Below are positions 25,421 through 34,453 of a DNA stretch of 64,000 nt, piece after piece; the stretch's first letter is position 1, and each line of letters opens with the position of its first letter. The position numbers and the translations under genes are program-made. The notes beneath the pieces are model-generated. The model was not told the DNA's origin, did no database searches, and saw only the letters and a program-made list of their open reading frames with translations. Source of the DNA: Actinomycetota bacterium (lineage in GTDB: Bacteria > Actinomycetota > Acidimicrobiia > Acidimicrobiales > RAAP-2); NCBI GenBank assembly GCA_021324355.1, contig JAJPJD010000049.1, positions 181,314 to 245,313 of the forward strand, in the 5' to 3' direction.

Positions 25421-26260
25421 ATGAAGATCGGATTGAGCGGCGGCTCGAGCACCGTCGAGCGTGCTGTGGAGCAAGCGCTGGAAGCGGAGCGGGAAGGCTT
25501 CAGCAGCCTGTGGTTCGCAGGAGCCGTTGGCGGTGACCCGTTAGTCCAGATGGCGTTCGCGGGTAAGGCAACCCAATCGATCGAGCTCGGGACCTCGGTG
25601 TTGCAGACATATCCCTGCCACCCTCAGCTTCAGGCCAATCGAGTCAAGGCGGTTTCGACTGCAATTGGGCGTTCCGTCACGCTCGGCATCGGGCCCTCCC
25701 ATCAGCCGGTTGTGGAAAGGTTGGGCTATCGCTACGAGCATGTGGCCCGTCACGTCGAAGAGTATGTGACTGCTCTTTCTCAACTGGACCCGGAAATCCC
25801 GGTCTTGGTGGCAGCACTTGGACCTCGCCTCCTTGAGGTTGCCGGGCGATTGGCACGGGGCACGATCCTGTGGATGGCCAATGCTCGGGCTGTCGAGAGT
25901 CACGTCGCGCCCCGGATATCGAAGGCCGCTGCCGCTGCCGGTCGTCCCGATCCCCGGATCGTCGCCGGTCTTCCGGTTGCCGTGCATGACGACGTGGACG
26001 AGGCTCGGTCGGCGGCGCTGGATCAGTTCGGGGGCTATGGGGCCTTGCCCAACTACCAGCGCATCCTTGCCCATGGTGGGGTCGACTCACCAGCTGAGGC
26101 TGCGATCGTCGGCAACGAGGAAGCGGTTGCCGGACAGATCGAACGGCTCTTTGCGGCCGGAGCCACCGATGTGTGGGCGGCACCATTCCCGGTGGGGCAG
26201 GATCGGGCGGCGTCCCGTCGCCGCACCCGCGCACTCCTCGCCGATCTGGCGAAGCGTTAG
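25421..26260 (+). CDS. LLM-class flavin-dependent oxidoreductase (probably F420-type)
   Basis: A 279-residue TIM-barrel protein of the luciferase-like monooxygenase class. MKIGLSGG opens the barrel, SIELGTSVLQTYPCHP is the conserved second-strand region, LGIGPSHQPVVE the phosphate-binding segment and GRLARGTILWMA a later family motif. In actinobacteria many such proteins use cofactor F420 for hydride transfer. ATG 25421 is preceded by GTAGGCTGTCATTGC, consistent with a leaderless start. It is divergent from the Baeyer-Villiger-type enzyme and may be part of the same oxidation pathway. Substrate and cofactor are inferred. Confidence 0.88.
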   Translation: MKIGLSGGSSTVERAVEQALEAEREGFSSLWFAGAVGGDPLVQMAFAGKATQSIELGTSVLQTYPCHPQLQANRVKAVSTAIGRSVTLGIGPSHQPVVERLGYRYEHVARHVEEYVTALSQLDPEIPVLVAALGPRLLEVAGRLARGTILWMANARAVESHVAPRISKAAAAAGRPDPRIVAGLPVAVHDDVDEARSAALDQFGGYGALPNYQRILAHGGVDSPAEAAIVGNEEAVAGQIERLFAAGATDVWAAPFPVGQDRAASRRRTRALLADLAKR

Positions 26261-26297
26261 GCAAGCCCGGCCAAGCTGCTCGTTGGCAGCCGTCGGT

Positions 26298-27542
26298 TCA
26301 GAAGCCGGTGGATGAGAACGGGAGCGGGTGCGATCGGAAGAGCAGCTCTGCTCTTGCGAGCGTGCCTGGTTGCAGTTCGGTGACCAAGCCGGCCGCAGCC
26401 AGTGAGGTGATCTCCTGGCCTCCGAGGAAGACGGATCCGAGGGCGGTCGCGCTCATTCGTAGGTCGGGCTGCTCTCGGCGAAGAGCTGGCCTGCAGGACG
26501 CTCCGTCGGGACCAACGTCGAGGACCCAGCGGCCGGCTATGGGGTCGGGAGCCGGGTCGCCGTCCGCGGCCGCGTGCTCGGCTGCTGGGTCTACCTGGAG
26601 GACCAGACAACCATCGGTGATGTAGCGGCGAGCGGTCAGTGCTGCCGGAACGTCGAGCAGGCGTATCCACAGCCTGTCGTTCCACGAGGTCACCGTCAAG
26701 GCTCGAGGATCTTCGAGGCGCCACCGTAGGGGCTCGTCGAACGGACGGTTCGCCACGATGGAGTCGATGAGATCAATACCCAGTAGGTACTGCCAAAGGC
26801 CGGACTCGGCGTCAACCGTCACGCCCGCCAGGTCATCGACCCTTAGGACCGTCGGTTCGGAAGACCAGGTGCTGGTGGTTCGATAGATCACGTAGCCCTC
26901 GTCCCCGACTGCGAAGTACCGCTCGCCGAAAGTGCCGACCCTTCTCGAACCGAAGAGATCCGACCAGCTCGCGGCGTTGCGATCGATCTCGCCTGGTCTT
27001 CGGAGGCGTGATTGCTCGAACAGCATCGGGACGCGTTCGGCAGCCTCCCTCGCAGAACACAGTCGGAGCGCAAGATCTGGAACCGAGTTCGAGACCCGAG
27101 CAGCGCGCCTTTGAATCGAGACGCGAACTGACGAAGTCGCCCATCCGAAACCGAACCTGCTGTATATCGATCCCTCTGACGCCAGCAGGCCTGCTACTGG
27201 CTCATTGTGTCCGATGGCATCGTCGAGCATGACTGCGACCATTCGGCGGAGGAGACCTCGTCGGCGATGAGTTGGGTGGACGCCCACGCCGCTGATTGCT
27301 GCGAGTGGCACCGTTGGGCATGGCGAGCCGGGAAGGCCGGGGACCGTTACATTACGGCTGAAGACGCAGCAGTTTCCGACCGCAACACCCCCGTCGAACG
27401 CGAGCCAGGCTCGATCGGTTTCGAGGTGTTCCTCCCAATGCCGAACGGTGTCCTCGTTCGGAGTTTCGAGGAACGGGATGTGCAGACTGCGAATCCACTC
27501 CTCGCGCTCGTTGGGTTCTATCCGGCGGACCTCGAGGGCCAT
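26298..27542 (-). CDS. Eis-family GNAT N-acetyltransferase
   Basis: A 414-residue protein with the Eis (enhanced intracellular survival) architecture. An N-terminal GNAT domain has ISGVGVHPTHRRRGLLRRMV, the acetyl-CoA pyrophosphate loop, followed by a second GNAT-like domain and a C-terminal sterol-carrier-like domain (about 310-414) ending in Phe, as known Eis proteins do, where the terminal carboxylate takes part in catalysis. Length is as expected. Known members acetylate aminoglycosides or protein lysines; the function here is open. It is downstream of the sulfatase on the same strand, 53 bases apart, and may be co-transcribed with it. Confidence 0.85.
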   Translation of the reverse strand: MALEVRRIEPNEREEWIRSLHIPFLETPNEDTVRHWEEHLETDRAWLAFDGGVAVGNCCVFSRNVTVPGLPGSPCPTVPLAAISGVGVHPTHRRRGLLRRMVAVMLDDAIGHNEPVAGLLASEGSIYSRFGFGWATSSVRVSIQRRAARVSNSVPDLALRLCSAREAAERVPMLFEQSRLRRPGEIDRNAASWSDLFGSRRVGTFGERYFAVGDEGYVIYRTTSTWSSEPTVLRVDDLAGVTVDAESGLWQYLLGIDLIDSIVANRPFDEPLRWRLEDPRALTVTSWNDRLWIRLLDVPAALTARRYITDGCLVLQVDPAAEHAAADGDPAPDPIAGRWVLDVGPDGASCRPALRREQPDLRMSATALGSVFLGGQEITSLAAAGLVTELQPGTLARAELLFRSHPLPFSSTGF

Positions 27543-27595
27543 CGGGCCAGTCTTACGGGTCTTGAAGGCCCGTGCTGGGCTCGTGTGGGATCAAA

Positions 27596-29089
27596 TCATC
27601 GTGGAGGTGCGTCGTGGCTCGCCGAAGGGGACGATCCATGCCGTTCAAGCAGGACCTTCGCCCACTCGTGTCGCCCGGTCGACCGGAGCCGCTGGCAGTA
27701 CTCCTCGAGGCGGCCGCGGACATGGTACGGCCCACCCTCGCGGAGGGTGATCTCGAGCGGATCGTCAGGCGACAGAGACCGTTTGAGCTGTTCTTCGACC
27801 CAACTGGCCAGCAGTTCCCTGGCCCGACCGGTAGTGTTCTCGTCCTCGCCGGCTCGGTCGGATTCCTCGTGGGGGTCGGCCTCCACGTCGAAGAGCATTT
27901 CGCGGGCCCAGGCAGCGTGAAATCCGTCGTGCCAAGTCTCGAGGTAGAGAAAGCGGTCGAATCTCACGCCCCGCTGGCAGCTCCACGCGCCTTGGCTTGT
28001 GACCAGGTAGTCACGCCCGGCGATCGGATGGCCCTTCCGAAGTTCTTCGGCCCCACTGCGTCCATCCCAGTGATACGGCACACGGGCACCTGCGAGCTCC
28101 ACAACTGAGGTCGCAATATCGAGGTGATAGAGGAGCCCATTTTGAACGTGCGAGGGAAGATATGCCCCAGAGAGGATGGAGGGGATGTGCGTGGTCGTCT
28201 CGTCAGCTGCCTGGTGGTCCGCATACACACCGAGTTCGCCGAAGGCCTCGCCGTGGTCGCTGCTTATCCAGATCAGCGTGTCATCGATAACACCGAGGTC
28301 ATCAAGCTTCGAGCACAGCGTCCCGACAGCATCGTCGGCGTAGCGGATGCCGACGTCATAACCGTCGAACATCTTCTTTACATCGTCTCCGGACGCAAGG
28401 TTCCAGGGTTGTCGAGGCGGAGGTGGACCCCACTCATCCGGAGCAAAGCCCCATGGTTCCTGTGCCGAATGGGGACCAGGAAGAAGCCAGTTACGTTGTC
28501 GCACTTCTTCTGTGTGCCATTCGGGAATCGGGTCCTGCTCGAAGGGATTGCCGTAGGGTTCGGGAACGTTGTAAGGCGTGTGCGGGTCCCAGAAGTGCAC
28601 ATGAAGAAACCAGCGATCCATACGCCCATACCGATCAAGCCAATCAAGTGCACCAGGAAGAACTTCATCAGCGCGCTCCCCGCCCATTCCTCTGGTGAGG
28701 TTTATCGATTCCAGAAACCCGGAGGTCCACCAGGGTGCGCTATGGCGCAGCGGAAAGCTGGAAATCGAAGTGGTGTGATAGTCGGCTGACAGCAGGGCGC
28801 CGGCCAGTGAGCGGGCGGCAAGCCGTGAACGGAACGGCCGATCCTTTCCCCAGGGGCGGAGATCTGCGGTCAGACCACCGTGGTTCACCACCCCATTTCT
28901 GATCCCGAACATGCCCGTGATGAGAGCCGTACGGCTCGGAAGACAGGGCACGTCAGACGCATAGACCTTCGTAAACTGGACCCCTTTGGCAGCGAGGGCG
29001 TCAATGTTCGGAGAAGTCCTTCTTGGGTAGCCGTAGCAGCCCAGGTGATCCGGTCGGAGCGTGTCAATGTCGACGAAGAGGATTCTCAC
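27596..29089 (-). CDS. Sulfatase family protein (formylglycine-dependent type)
   Basis: A 497-residue sulfatase. RILFVDIDTLRPDHLGCYGY is the N-terminal metal-binding signature, DVPCLPSRTALITG gives the C-x-P-S-R formylglycine motif (Cys about 49), HFWDPHTPY is the conserved middle motif and WISSDHGEAFGE the C-terminal metal-site segment. It differs clearly from the sulfatase at 840-2303. GTG 29089 starts the conserved domain at once; the longer frame adds about 42 residues without family features. No signal peptide is seen. The substrate is unknown. The gene is divergent from the ammonium transporter. Confidence 0.88.
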   Translation of the reverse strand: MRILFVDIDTLRPDHLGCYGYPRRTSPNIDALAAKGVQFTKVYASDVPCLPSRTALITGMFGIRNGVVNHGGLTADLRPWGKDRPFRSRLAARSLAGALLSADYHTTSISSFPLRHSAPWWTSGFLESINLTRGMGGERADEVLPGALDWLDRYGRMDRWFLHVHFWDPHTPYNVPEPYGNPFEQDPIPEWHTEEVRQRNWLLPGPHSAQEPWGFAPDEWGPPPPRQPWNLASGDDVKKMFDGYDVGIRYADDAVGTLCSKLDDLGVIDDTLIWISSDHGEAFGELGVYADHQAADETTTHIPSILSGAYLPSHVQNGLLYHLDIATSVVELAGARVPYHWDGRSGAEELRKGHPIAGRDYLVTSQGAWSCQRGVRFDRFLYLETWHDGFHAAWAREMLFDVEADPHEESDRAGEDENTTGRARELLASWVEEQLKRSLSPDDPLEITLREGGPYHVRGRLEEYCQRLRSTGRHEWAKVLLERHGSSPSASHDAPPR

Positions 29090-29174
29090 GCGGTACGCCT
29101 GCCGGTCGGCACCTTCCCGCGTGCGCGGAAATTGCGAGGCTGAGGTTGGGCACTGCGTTGGACAACACGCACAA

Positions 29175-29198
29175 GCACGTTGGGGAGTTCTAACGTGC
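29175..29198. promoter_or_regulatory. Inverted repeat between the sulfatase and amt genes
   Basis: GCACGTT at 29175-29181 and AACGTGC at 29192-29198 form a perfect 7-bp dyad with a 10-base spacer, in the 195-base divergent region between the sulfatase and the ammonium transporter. It may be an operator; no clear GlnR-type site was seen here. Confidence 0.3.
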
Positions 29199-29284
29199 GG
29201 CGCTGAGGTCGTCAACGATCATTGGCCTCCCGACTCCGGAGGGTGATCGACCTGTTGGCGCCTGGCCCGTCCATACCAGGGACG

Positions 29285-30655
29285 ATGGCGCCCGAGACCT
29301 CCGAGCCTGCACGATTGGGTACCTGGCTAGCGGAATGGCTAGCGTCGGGCGACCATTTGGTTGAGGAGCAAGGGTTGCACTACAACTCGGGGGACACCGC
29401 ATGGGTGTTGGTGAGCTCTGCGTTGGTCCTGTTCATGACCCCCGGACTGGCCATCTTCTATGGGGGAATGGTCCGACGGAAAAACGTCCTGGCGATGGCG
29501 ATGCAGAACTTCGCCGTGATGGCCGTGGTGAGCCTGCTGTGGGTGTGGGTCACCTACAGTCTTGCCTTTGGCCCCGACCTCGGTGGAGTGGGAATCATCG
29601 GCTCGCTCCACTTCGCAGGTCTAGGACATATCCACCAGCCGGTACCTGGGTTCACTGGTGCACGAGCCCAGACCATCCCTCCTGTTGTGTTCATCACCTT
29701 TCAGATGATGTTCGCGATCATCACGCCGGCACTCCTCACCGGGTCGTCCGCTGATCGCCTGAAGTTCGGATCCTTTTTGATCTTCATCGTGGCGTGGTCG
29801 ATCTTGGTCTATGCGCCGATAGCACACTGGGTGTTTTCGCCGCAGGGTTGGCTATCCAAAGCCGGTATCGAGGACTTCGCTGGCGGCACGGTGGTCGAGG
29901 TCAACGCCGGCGTGGCAGGAGCGGCTCTCGCCCTCGTTGCCGGACGGCGTAGGGGTTGGCCGAATCAGGTCATGCGCCCGCACAACATCCCGTTGACGGT
30001 ACTGGGAGGTGGGATTCTTTGGTTCGGGTGGTTCGGCTTTAACGCAGGCTCGGCGCTAAGCGCGGGTCGAGCGGGCATCGCCTTCGTGAACACGAACACT
30101 GCGACAGCCGCCGCCCTTTTGTCATGGATCGCAGTGGAGCGGTGGCGAACAGGCCGACCGACAACGCTTGGTGCTGTGAGTGGGGCGATCGCAGGTGCGG
30201 TGGCAATCACTCCTGCCTGCGGCTTTGTGAACACTGCAGGAGCGACGGTGATCGGACTCCTTGCTGGTTTGGTGGCTTCGCTGGCTGTGAGTCTGAAGTT
30301 TCGACTCAAGCTGGACGATTCGCTTGACGTCCTCACTGTGCACGGTATTGCCGGTCTCGTGGGCACGATCCTTGTTGGGTTCTTTGGTACCGCAGAGTCG
30401 ATGGGAGCAAATGGGCTTCTTTACGGCGGGAGCCCGCACCTCTTGGGGGTACAGGCACTAGGGTGCTTGTGCGTCGGTCTGTACTCATTCATGCTCACTG
30501 CAGGGATTGCGTTTGCAATAAGAAAGACGGTCGGACTTCGCGTAGGCAGTGAGGAAGAGGACGCTGGACTTGACCTCAGTCTTCATGAAGAGAATGCCTA
30601 CGATTTTGAGTCATTGAGCTCACAGCGTTCGATTGGCCGCATGTCGCAAGGCTGA
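29285..30655 (+). CDS. amt: Ammonium transporter (Amt/MEP family)
   Basis: A 456-residue membrane protein of the Amt/Mep/Rh family with about 11 transmembrane helices. DTAWVLVSSALVLFMTPGLAIFYGGMVRRKN is the hallmark first pore helix region (read as two adjoining motifs, residues about 37-67); the two pore histidines lie in APIAHWVF and TVHGIAGLVGT. The C-terminal cytoplasmic tail is Ser/Glu-rich and ends IGRMSQG. ATG 29285 is preferred over an upstream TTG. It forms a trimeric ammonium channel in the inner membrane. No glnK follows, unlike in many operons, so PII control would come from elsewhere. Confidence 0.95.
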   Translation: MAPETSEPARLGTWLAEWLASGDHLVEEQGLHYNSGDTAWVLVSSALVLFMTPGLAIFYGGMVRRKNVLAMAMQNFAVMAVVSLLWVWVTYSLAFGPDLGGVGIIGSLHFAGLGHIHQPVPGFTGARAQTIPPVVFITFQMMFAIITPALLTGSSADRLKFGSFLIFIVAWSILVYAPIAHWVFSPQGWLSKAGIEDFAGGTVVEVNAGVAGAALALVAGRRRGWPNQVMRPHNIPLTVLGGGILWFGWFGFNAGSALSAGRAGIAFVNTNTATAAALLSWIAVERWRTGRPTTLGAVSGAIAGAVAITPACGFVNTAGATVIGLLAGLVASLAVSLKFRLKLDDSLDVLTVHGIAGLVGTILVGFFGTAESMGANGLLYGGSPHLLGVQALGCLCVGLYSFMLTAGIAFAIRKTVGLRVGSEEEDAGLDLSLHEENAYDFESLSSQRSIGRMSQG

Positions 30656-30724
30656 CGCAGCCTTTCGGCGGAGCAGTGGACAGGGAGGTCGAGCATCGCG
30701 GACGAGCCGAGGTAACTCCTGACG

Positions 30725-30746
30725 CCACCCCGGAGCGCCGGGGTGG
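30725..30746 (+). terminator. Hairpin downstream of amt
   Basis: CCACCCCGG at 30725-30733 and CCGGGGTGG at 30738-30746 form a perfect 9-bp stem with an AGCG tetraloop, about 70 bases after the amt stop. There is no T-run. A likely GC-rich terminator, though an mRNA leader structure of the next gene is possible. Confidence 0.5.
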
Positions 30747-30854
30747 AAGACTCTGCGGTGTGACCGGCAAATGTGGATGCTCTCCCGTGGCTGCGAGGGT
30801 GGTTCACGTGGCCCGGCGAGCTGATTCGGAGATCCTCCAAGAGCTCTGAGTCGC

Positions 30855-32360
30855 GTGAGTCGACACCGCCGCGTCTACCTTCGTCCGCGGTCGTACCGCC
30901 TTCTTCGATCGCTTGCGGTGATCCTCGGTGTGGGGACCATCGCGGTCGGCGCCGTGGTGGTCTTCGGGGGCTCTAGGCCAGCCGCACGGAACCATCGCCA
31001 TCCCCGTGTGCCCGGGACGACGACTTCGGTCGTGCCACCCTCCACGCCAGTGTGGCGGGTTGCTTGGGGTTCCGGCATGGCCTGGGGAAATGGAGTGGCG
31101 TCAGACGTCACGGTGCGAGACCTGGTCACCGTCGGGGTGGGCGGCGAGGCGGTTCGAGTTCGCATCTCGAACTTCTTTGGCGATCAGCCGCTCGCGATTG
31201 GCGCAGCGACGATCGGGGTCAGCGCTGCCGGTCCATCGATCCAGCCTGGGACGCTGCTCCCGCTGACCTTCAATGGCCAGTCCGGAGTGACCATCCCGGT
31301 CGGTCAGTACGTTTACAGCGACCCGGCATCTCTCAGCGTCACCGACGAAGAGACCCTCGCCGTCAGCATCTTCGTGAGCGGCACTGATCTGGTGTCGATT
31401 CATCCCTGCTGTACGACCATGGGGCCGGTCTCGTTCTTTACCCCCAACGGGGGAGGGAACCTGACCGGTTCGGTGACGGGTGCCGGTCTCAGCATCGCCA
31501 GTCCGTTCCCGCGGTGGATCGACGCAGTGGATGTTCTACAGACGAGCGGACAGGGCAGCATTGTCGTTGTCGGCGATTCGATAACCGATGGCTACAACGC
31601 CACCCTGAGTTGGACGACTGTGCTTCAGGAGCGGATCGACACCTTGCCGGTTTCAGAGCAGCGGGCAATCGTTAACGAAGGGATCACCGCGAATGCGCTG
31701 ACTTCGGATGTTCCCACTGACGAAGCAACCGGCGGAGGCCCGTCAGGGCTATCACGTTTAGCACCTGATGCCCTTGACCAGTCGGGCGTGTCGGAAGTCG
31801 TGCTTTTCCTGGGTACCAACGACCTCTTCTTTGGTGATACAGCACAGCAATTGATCACCGGATATCAACAAGCCATTCAGGCGGTTCACAACAGTGGTGT
31901 TCGGATCATAGGCGTGACGCTTTTGCCGCGCAGTTCAGGGGTATTTCGATGGACGCCTGTGCAGCAGTCGGAGCTCGAGCAAGTCAATAGTTGGATCTTG
32001 AGCTCTGGGGCATTTGACGGCGTGCTGAATCTGGCTGTCCCGGTCGCGGACATCTACAACGGGGCTTGCAACGCCTCCGCTCTCTTTCCGCCGTACGACT
32101 CCGGGGACCACCTGCATCCCAATGCAGCGGGTCAAACGGCGATGGCGAACGCTGTTAACCCAGCGATCCTCGGACTTCCTGCCATTCCGCAGGTTCCGCC
32201 ACTGGTCCCGGTCGCTCCAACACCCGGTTGTAGTGCGGATCAGCTGCCAGCTTCGACGTCAGCGGCGAAGTCGGGCGACATAGAAGCGTGGTCGCAGCTC
32301 GTTGCGACCACTCTGATGACGGGAGATCGTGACGATGATCGTCCGGCCGCTACGACCTAG
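30855..32360 (+). CDS. Secreted or membrane-anchored SGNH/GDSL hydrolase
   Basis: A 501-residue protein with an N-terminal arginine-rich stretch and hydrophobic segment (LAVILGVGTIAVGAVVVFGG, about 21-40), then a Pro/Thr/Ser linker, a beta-rich domain (about 65-225) and an SGNH-hydrolase domain: VVVGDSITDGY (block I Ser), LGTNDLFF (block III) and GDHLHPNAAG (Asp-x-x-His dyad). The layout resembles actinobacterial lipase/esterase-type SGNH proteins with an N-terminal jelly-roll-like module. It is probably exported and acts on an ester in the cell envelope or outside. GTG 30855 is used. The 3' end overlaps the start of the GNAT gene by about 25 bases. Confidence 0.87.
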   Translation: MSRHRRVYLRPRSYRLLRSLAVILGVGTIAVGAVVVFGGSRPAARNHRHPRVPGTTTSVVPPSTPVWRVAWGSGMAWGNGVASDVTVRDLVTVGVGGEAVRVRISNFFGDQPLAIGAATIGVSAAGPSIQPGTLLPLTFNGQSGVTIPVGQYVYSDPASLSVTDEETLAVSIFVSGTDLVSIHPCCTTMGPVSFFTPNGGGNLTGSVTGAGLSIASPFPRWIDAVDVLQTSGQGSIVVVGDSITDGYNATLSWTTVLQERIDTLPVSEQRAIVNEGITANALTSDVPTDEATGGGPSGLSRLAPDALDQSGVSEVVLFLGTNDLFFGDTAQQLITGYQQAIQAVHNSGVRIIGVTLLPRSSGVFRWTPVQQSELEQVNSWILSSGAFDGVLNLAVPVADIYNGACNASALFPPYDSGDHLHPNAAGQTAMANAVNPAILGLPAIPQVPPLVPVAPTPGCSADQLPASTSAAKSGDIEAWSQLVATTLMTGDRDDDRPAATT

Positions 32361-33027
32361 CGACCTAGAGCAGAGCAGCAAGCTTCATCGGGATATCCTG
32401 AGCACCGAGTTCCTTGCTCGTGGCGGAACACGCTTTCTGCGCCAGTATCATCGGGCATGGATCGAGACTGCCGATTGCCTTGCCCTTGCTGCAGTCGACG
32501 ATCAGGATGGAATTGTAGGCGTCTTGCTCGGGTCGACATCGCCGAATCGGCATTACCGCGCAATGCTTCGCCATCACGGTTTTGGTTTGGCCTTTCTCCT
32601 TCTGATTCAGGCGCTCCGGGACCCGAGCTTCGGACGAGAGCTCGTTGCCACCAGGACCTTCCGATATGCCCGCGGCGCACTCCGATCTCTTCTGTCGGGA
32701 CTTTCCGACCTTTTGACATGGCGGCGCAGAGATCGAGAGCGATGGGAAGGGTCGGGCCACTTCGGCGTGAACGACCGGATTGGGGAGATCACGCATGTCA
32801 TGGTCAGCGAGGAAATGACTGGCAGGGGAATTGGAAAGGCATTGCTTGAGCAAGCGCGTATCGCAGCTGAGCAAGCAGGCCTCGACGAGCTCGTGCTTGT
32901 CACGATGCCCGAGCTTCCCTCGCAAACCTTCTACGAACACCTCGGCTGGCGCCGCGTCGGGGAACGGATAAGTCGAAGCGGGGAAGCTTTCGTCGAGTTT
33001 CGGCTCCCATTGAGATCACCCGGCTGA
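32335..33027 (+). CDS. GNAT family N-acetyltransferase
   Basis: A 230-residue GNAT protein. ITHVMVSEEMTGRGIGKALLEQA is the acetyl-CoA-binding strand and loop (R/Q-x-x-G-x-G/A), and SQTFYEHLGWRRVGER is the C-terminal motif B region. An insertion of about 70 residues (LRHHGFGLAFLLL to RRRDRERW) separates strands of the fold and contains a hydrophobic helix. ATG 32335 is nine bases after GGGAG; a GTG at 32329 is also in frame. The start lies inside the end of the GDSL hydrolase gene, so the two are likely co-translated. Substrate unknown. Confidence 0.82.
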   Translation: MIVRPLRPSDLEQSSKLHRDILSTEFLARGGTRFLRQYHRAWIETADCLALAAVDDQDGIVGVLLGSTSPNRHYRAMLRHHGFGLAFLLLIQALRDPSFGRELVATRTFRYARGALRSLLSGLSDLLTWRRRDRERWEGSGHFGVNDRIGEITHVMVSEEMTGRGIGKALLEQARIAAEQAGLDELVLVTMPELPSQTFYEHLGWRRVGERISRSGEAFVEFRLPLRSPG

Positions 33028-33351
33028 CCGTTCTTAGAGCGTTGGTGCACTCATAGCCGTCGGGCGGCCGTGCACGGATCAAGAGATGGGGCTGGGCTTG
33101 CGCCGGAGACCTTGTTGCAGTGTCACTCCGCATCGATTCCAAGGTCGCACGATCCTGCCCGGCCAGTGGCGTGTGCCGGATCTCGAGACATCAAGGAGCT
33201 TGACATATAGCTGGGCTGCTCCGTACGATGGGCGGAGCACGCCCCGGATGGCTTGATACGGCAGTTTGAGCGGAGTTTGGTTGCGTCACGGGAGGTCGGG
33301 GCGTGGAGTTTGAGCTCGAATCATTTGTGAAGTCACAGGGGACCGGAGTCG
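33028..33351. other. Intergenic region with a promoter-like element
   Basis: No gene was recognised in these 324 bases. The only clear element is a sigma70-like promoter at 33200-33229. Short frames near 33303 stop quickly and show no family resemblance, though they may be decayed N-terminal codons of the pseudogene that follows. Confidence 0.5.
33200..33229 (+). promoter_or_regulatory. Sigma70-like promoter upstream of the dehydratase remnant/marR unit
   Basis: TTGACA at 33200-33205 and TACGAT at 33224-33229 are separated by 18 bases. It would transcribe the broken 2-hydroxyacyl-CoA dehydratase gene and the marR gene that overlaps its end. Confidence 0.5.
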
Positions 33352-33977
33352 TTGTCTACAAGCCCGTGGAACCAGCTTCGCGGCATCTACGAGAACCCTC
33401 TGGGTCAGCGCGACCGGCTGCTCAGTGACGGCGTTCGGATCACGGCCCGTGAGGGTGCAGACATTTCTCGGGCGCTATTGGTAGCTGCAGGGTTCACGCC
33501 GATGACGGTTCCGCCAGGACCCGTCCGCCCTATGCCGCACGGCGACGAGTTCTTGGAGAGGGAGTCCTTCAGCTGGGATCATCGATCGGTGTTCGACCAG
33601 CTCATCGCAGGCGACTGGGACGGCGCCGATCGATTGTCGACCACGGCCTCCCGCGCTATGGACTACGAGATCGAATTCGGACGCTCGCCGCGCATTTCGT
33701 CACGTTCAACGAGTACCTGCATCTCCCACCATGGGCTGCGGCAGGGGCGGTGTGGGATGCTCAAATGCATCGCTTGACAGGCGGTGTGCAGCTAGCTCAG
33801 GAGCCAGGGCTTAAATTCATCACCCGTGAACTCGAATCTCATGGGATTCCGGCAATGCCTTTCCCGGTCGACGCAGTGGATGCCCGAAGTTGGGATGATG
33901 AGCCGGTCCGACAGCTCCTGACTGAGTTCATCGAGGATCGGCTTGCAAATGCCGAACCTTTTTGGAGGCGCTCATGA
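33352..33977 (+). pseudogene. Remnant of a 2-hydroxyacyl-CoA dehydratase (HgdB/BcrC-like) subunit gene, frameshifted and shortened
   Basis: Two frames together resemble one member of the 2-hydroxyglutaryl-CoA dehydratase/benzoyl-CoA reductase subunit family. The first (from about 33352) reads RALLVAAGFTPMTVPPGPV, FLERESFSWDHRSVFDQL and GDWDGADRL. The second, shifted by one or two bases near 33660-33690, reads LTGGVQLAQEPGLKFITREL, ESHGIPAMPFPVD and VDARSWDDEPVRQLL, the typical C-terminus. Intact subunits are about 380-430 residues; only some 200 remain and the central cysteine-containing part is absent. Intact members need an iron-sulfur activator ATPase, which is not in the window. The stop overlaps the marR start (ATGA), a trace of the old operon. 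Confidence 0.6.
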
Positions 33978-34453
33978 CCCGAGTTTCACAATCCGCGGAC
34001 CGGATGCGTCAGGCATCCCAAAATGTTCCCGACCTCTCAACGACGACTTATCTCGTCAAGCAATTGGAGCGTGCTGTGCGGCGCGCGATCGATAGGGAAC
34101 TGCGTCCGTACGGACTATCGGCACTCCAGTACACTGCGCTCAGCGTTCTCGATCACCATCCCGGTATGTCGGGTGCACAACTGTCCCGGCGATCGTTTGT
34201 CTCGCCGCAGGCAGGTAACCAGATGATCATCAATCTCGAACGCAAAGGCCTCATATGTCGCAAGCCGACGGTCACCAACCGACGCGTCTTGGAAATCTTC
34301 CTGACTGACGACGGTCGGGACCTTCTGAGGTCATGTGACCCGGTGGTGAAAGGGATCGAGACCCGAATGATCGCCGGACTTTCGACAGCCGAAGTCTCGC
34401 GGTTCCGAGCGATGCTCAGAACATGCACCCGGGCAATCGAAGGCGGCATGTGA
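33974..34453 (+). CDS. MarR-family transcriptional regulator
   Basis: A 159-residue winged-helix regulator. TTTYLVKQLERAVRRAIDREL is the dimerisation helix, YGLSALQYTALSVLDHHPGMS leads to the DNA-binding domain with SGAQLSRRSFVSPQAGNQMI (recognition helix) and LERKGLICRKP followed by the wing TNRRVLEIFLTDDGR. ATG 33974 has GGAGG five bases upstream and overlaps the stop of the broken dehydratase gene. It probably once regulated that aromatic- or acyl-CoA operon; its present target is unknown. Confidence 0.92.
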   Translation: MTRVSQSADRMRQASQNVPDLSTTTYLVKQLERAVRRAIDRELRPYGLSALQYTALSVLDHHPGMSGAQLSRRSFVSPQAGNQMIINLERKGLICRKPTVTNRRVLEIFLTDDGRDLLRSCDPVVKGIETRMIAGLSTAEVSRFRAMLRTCTRAIEGGM

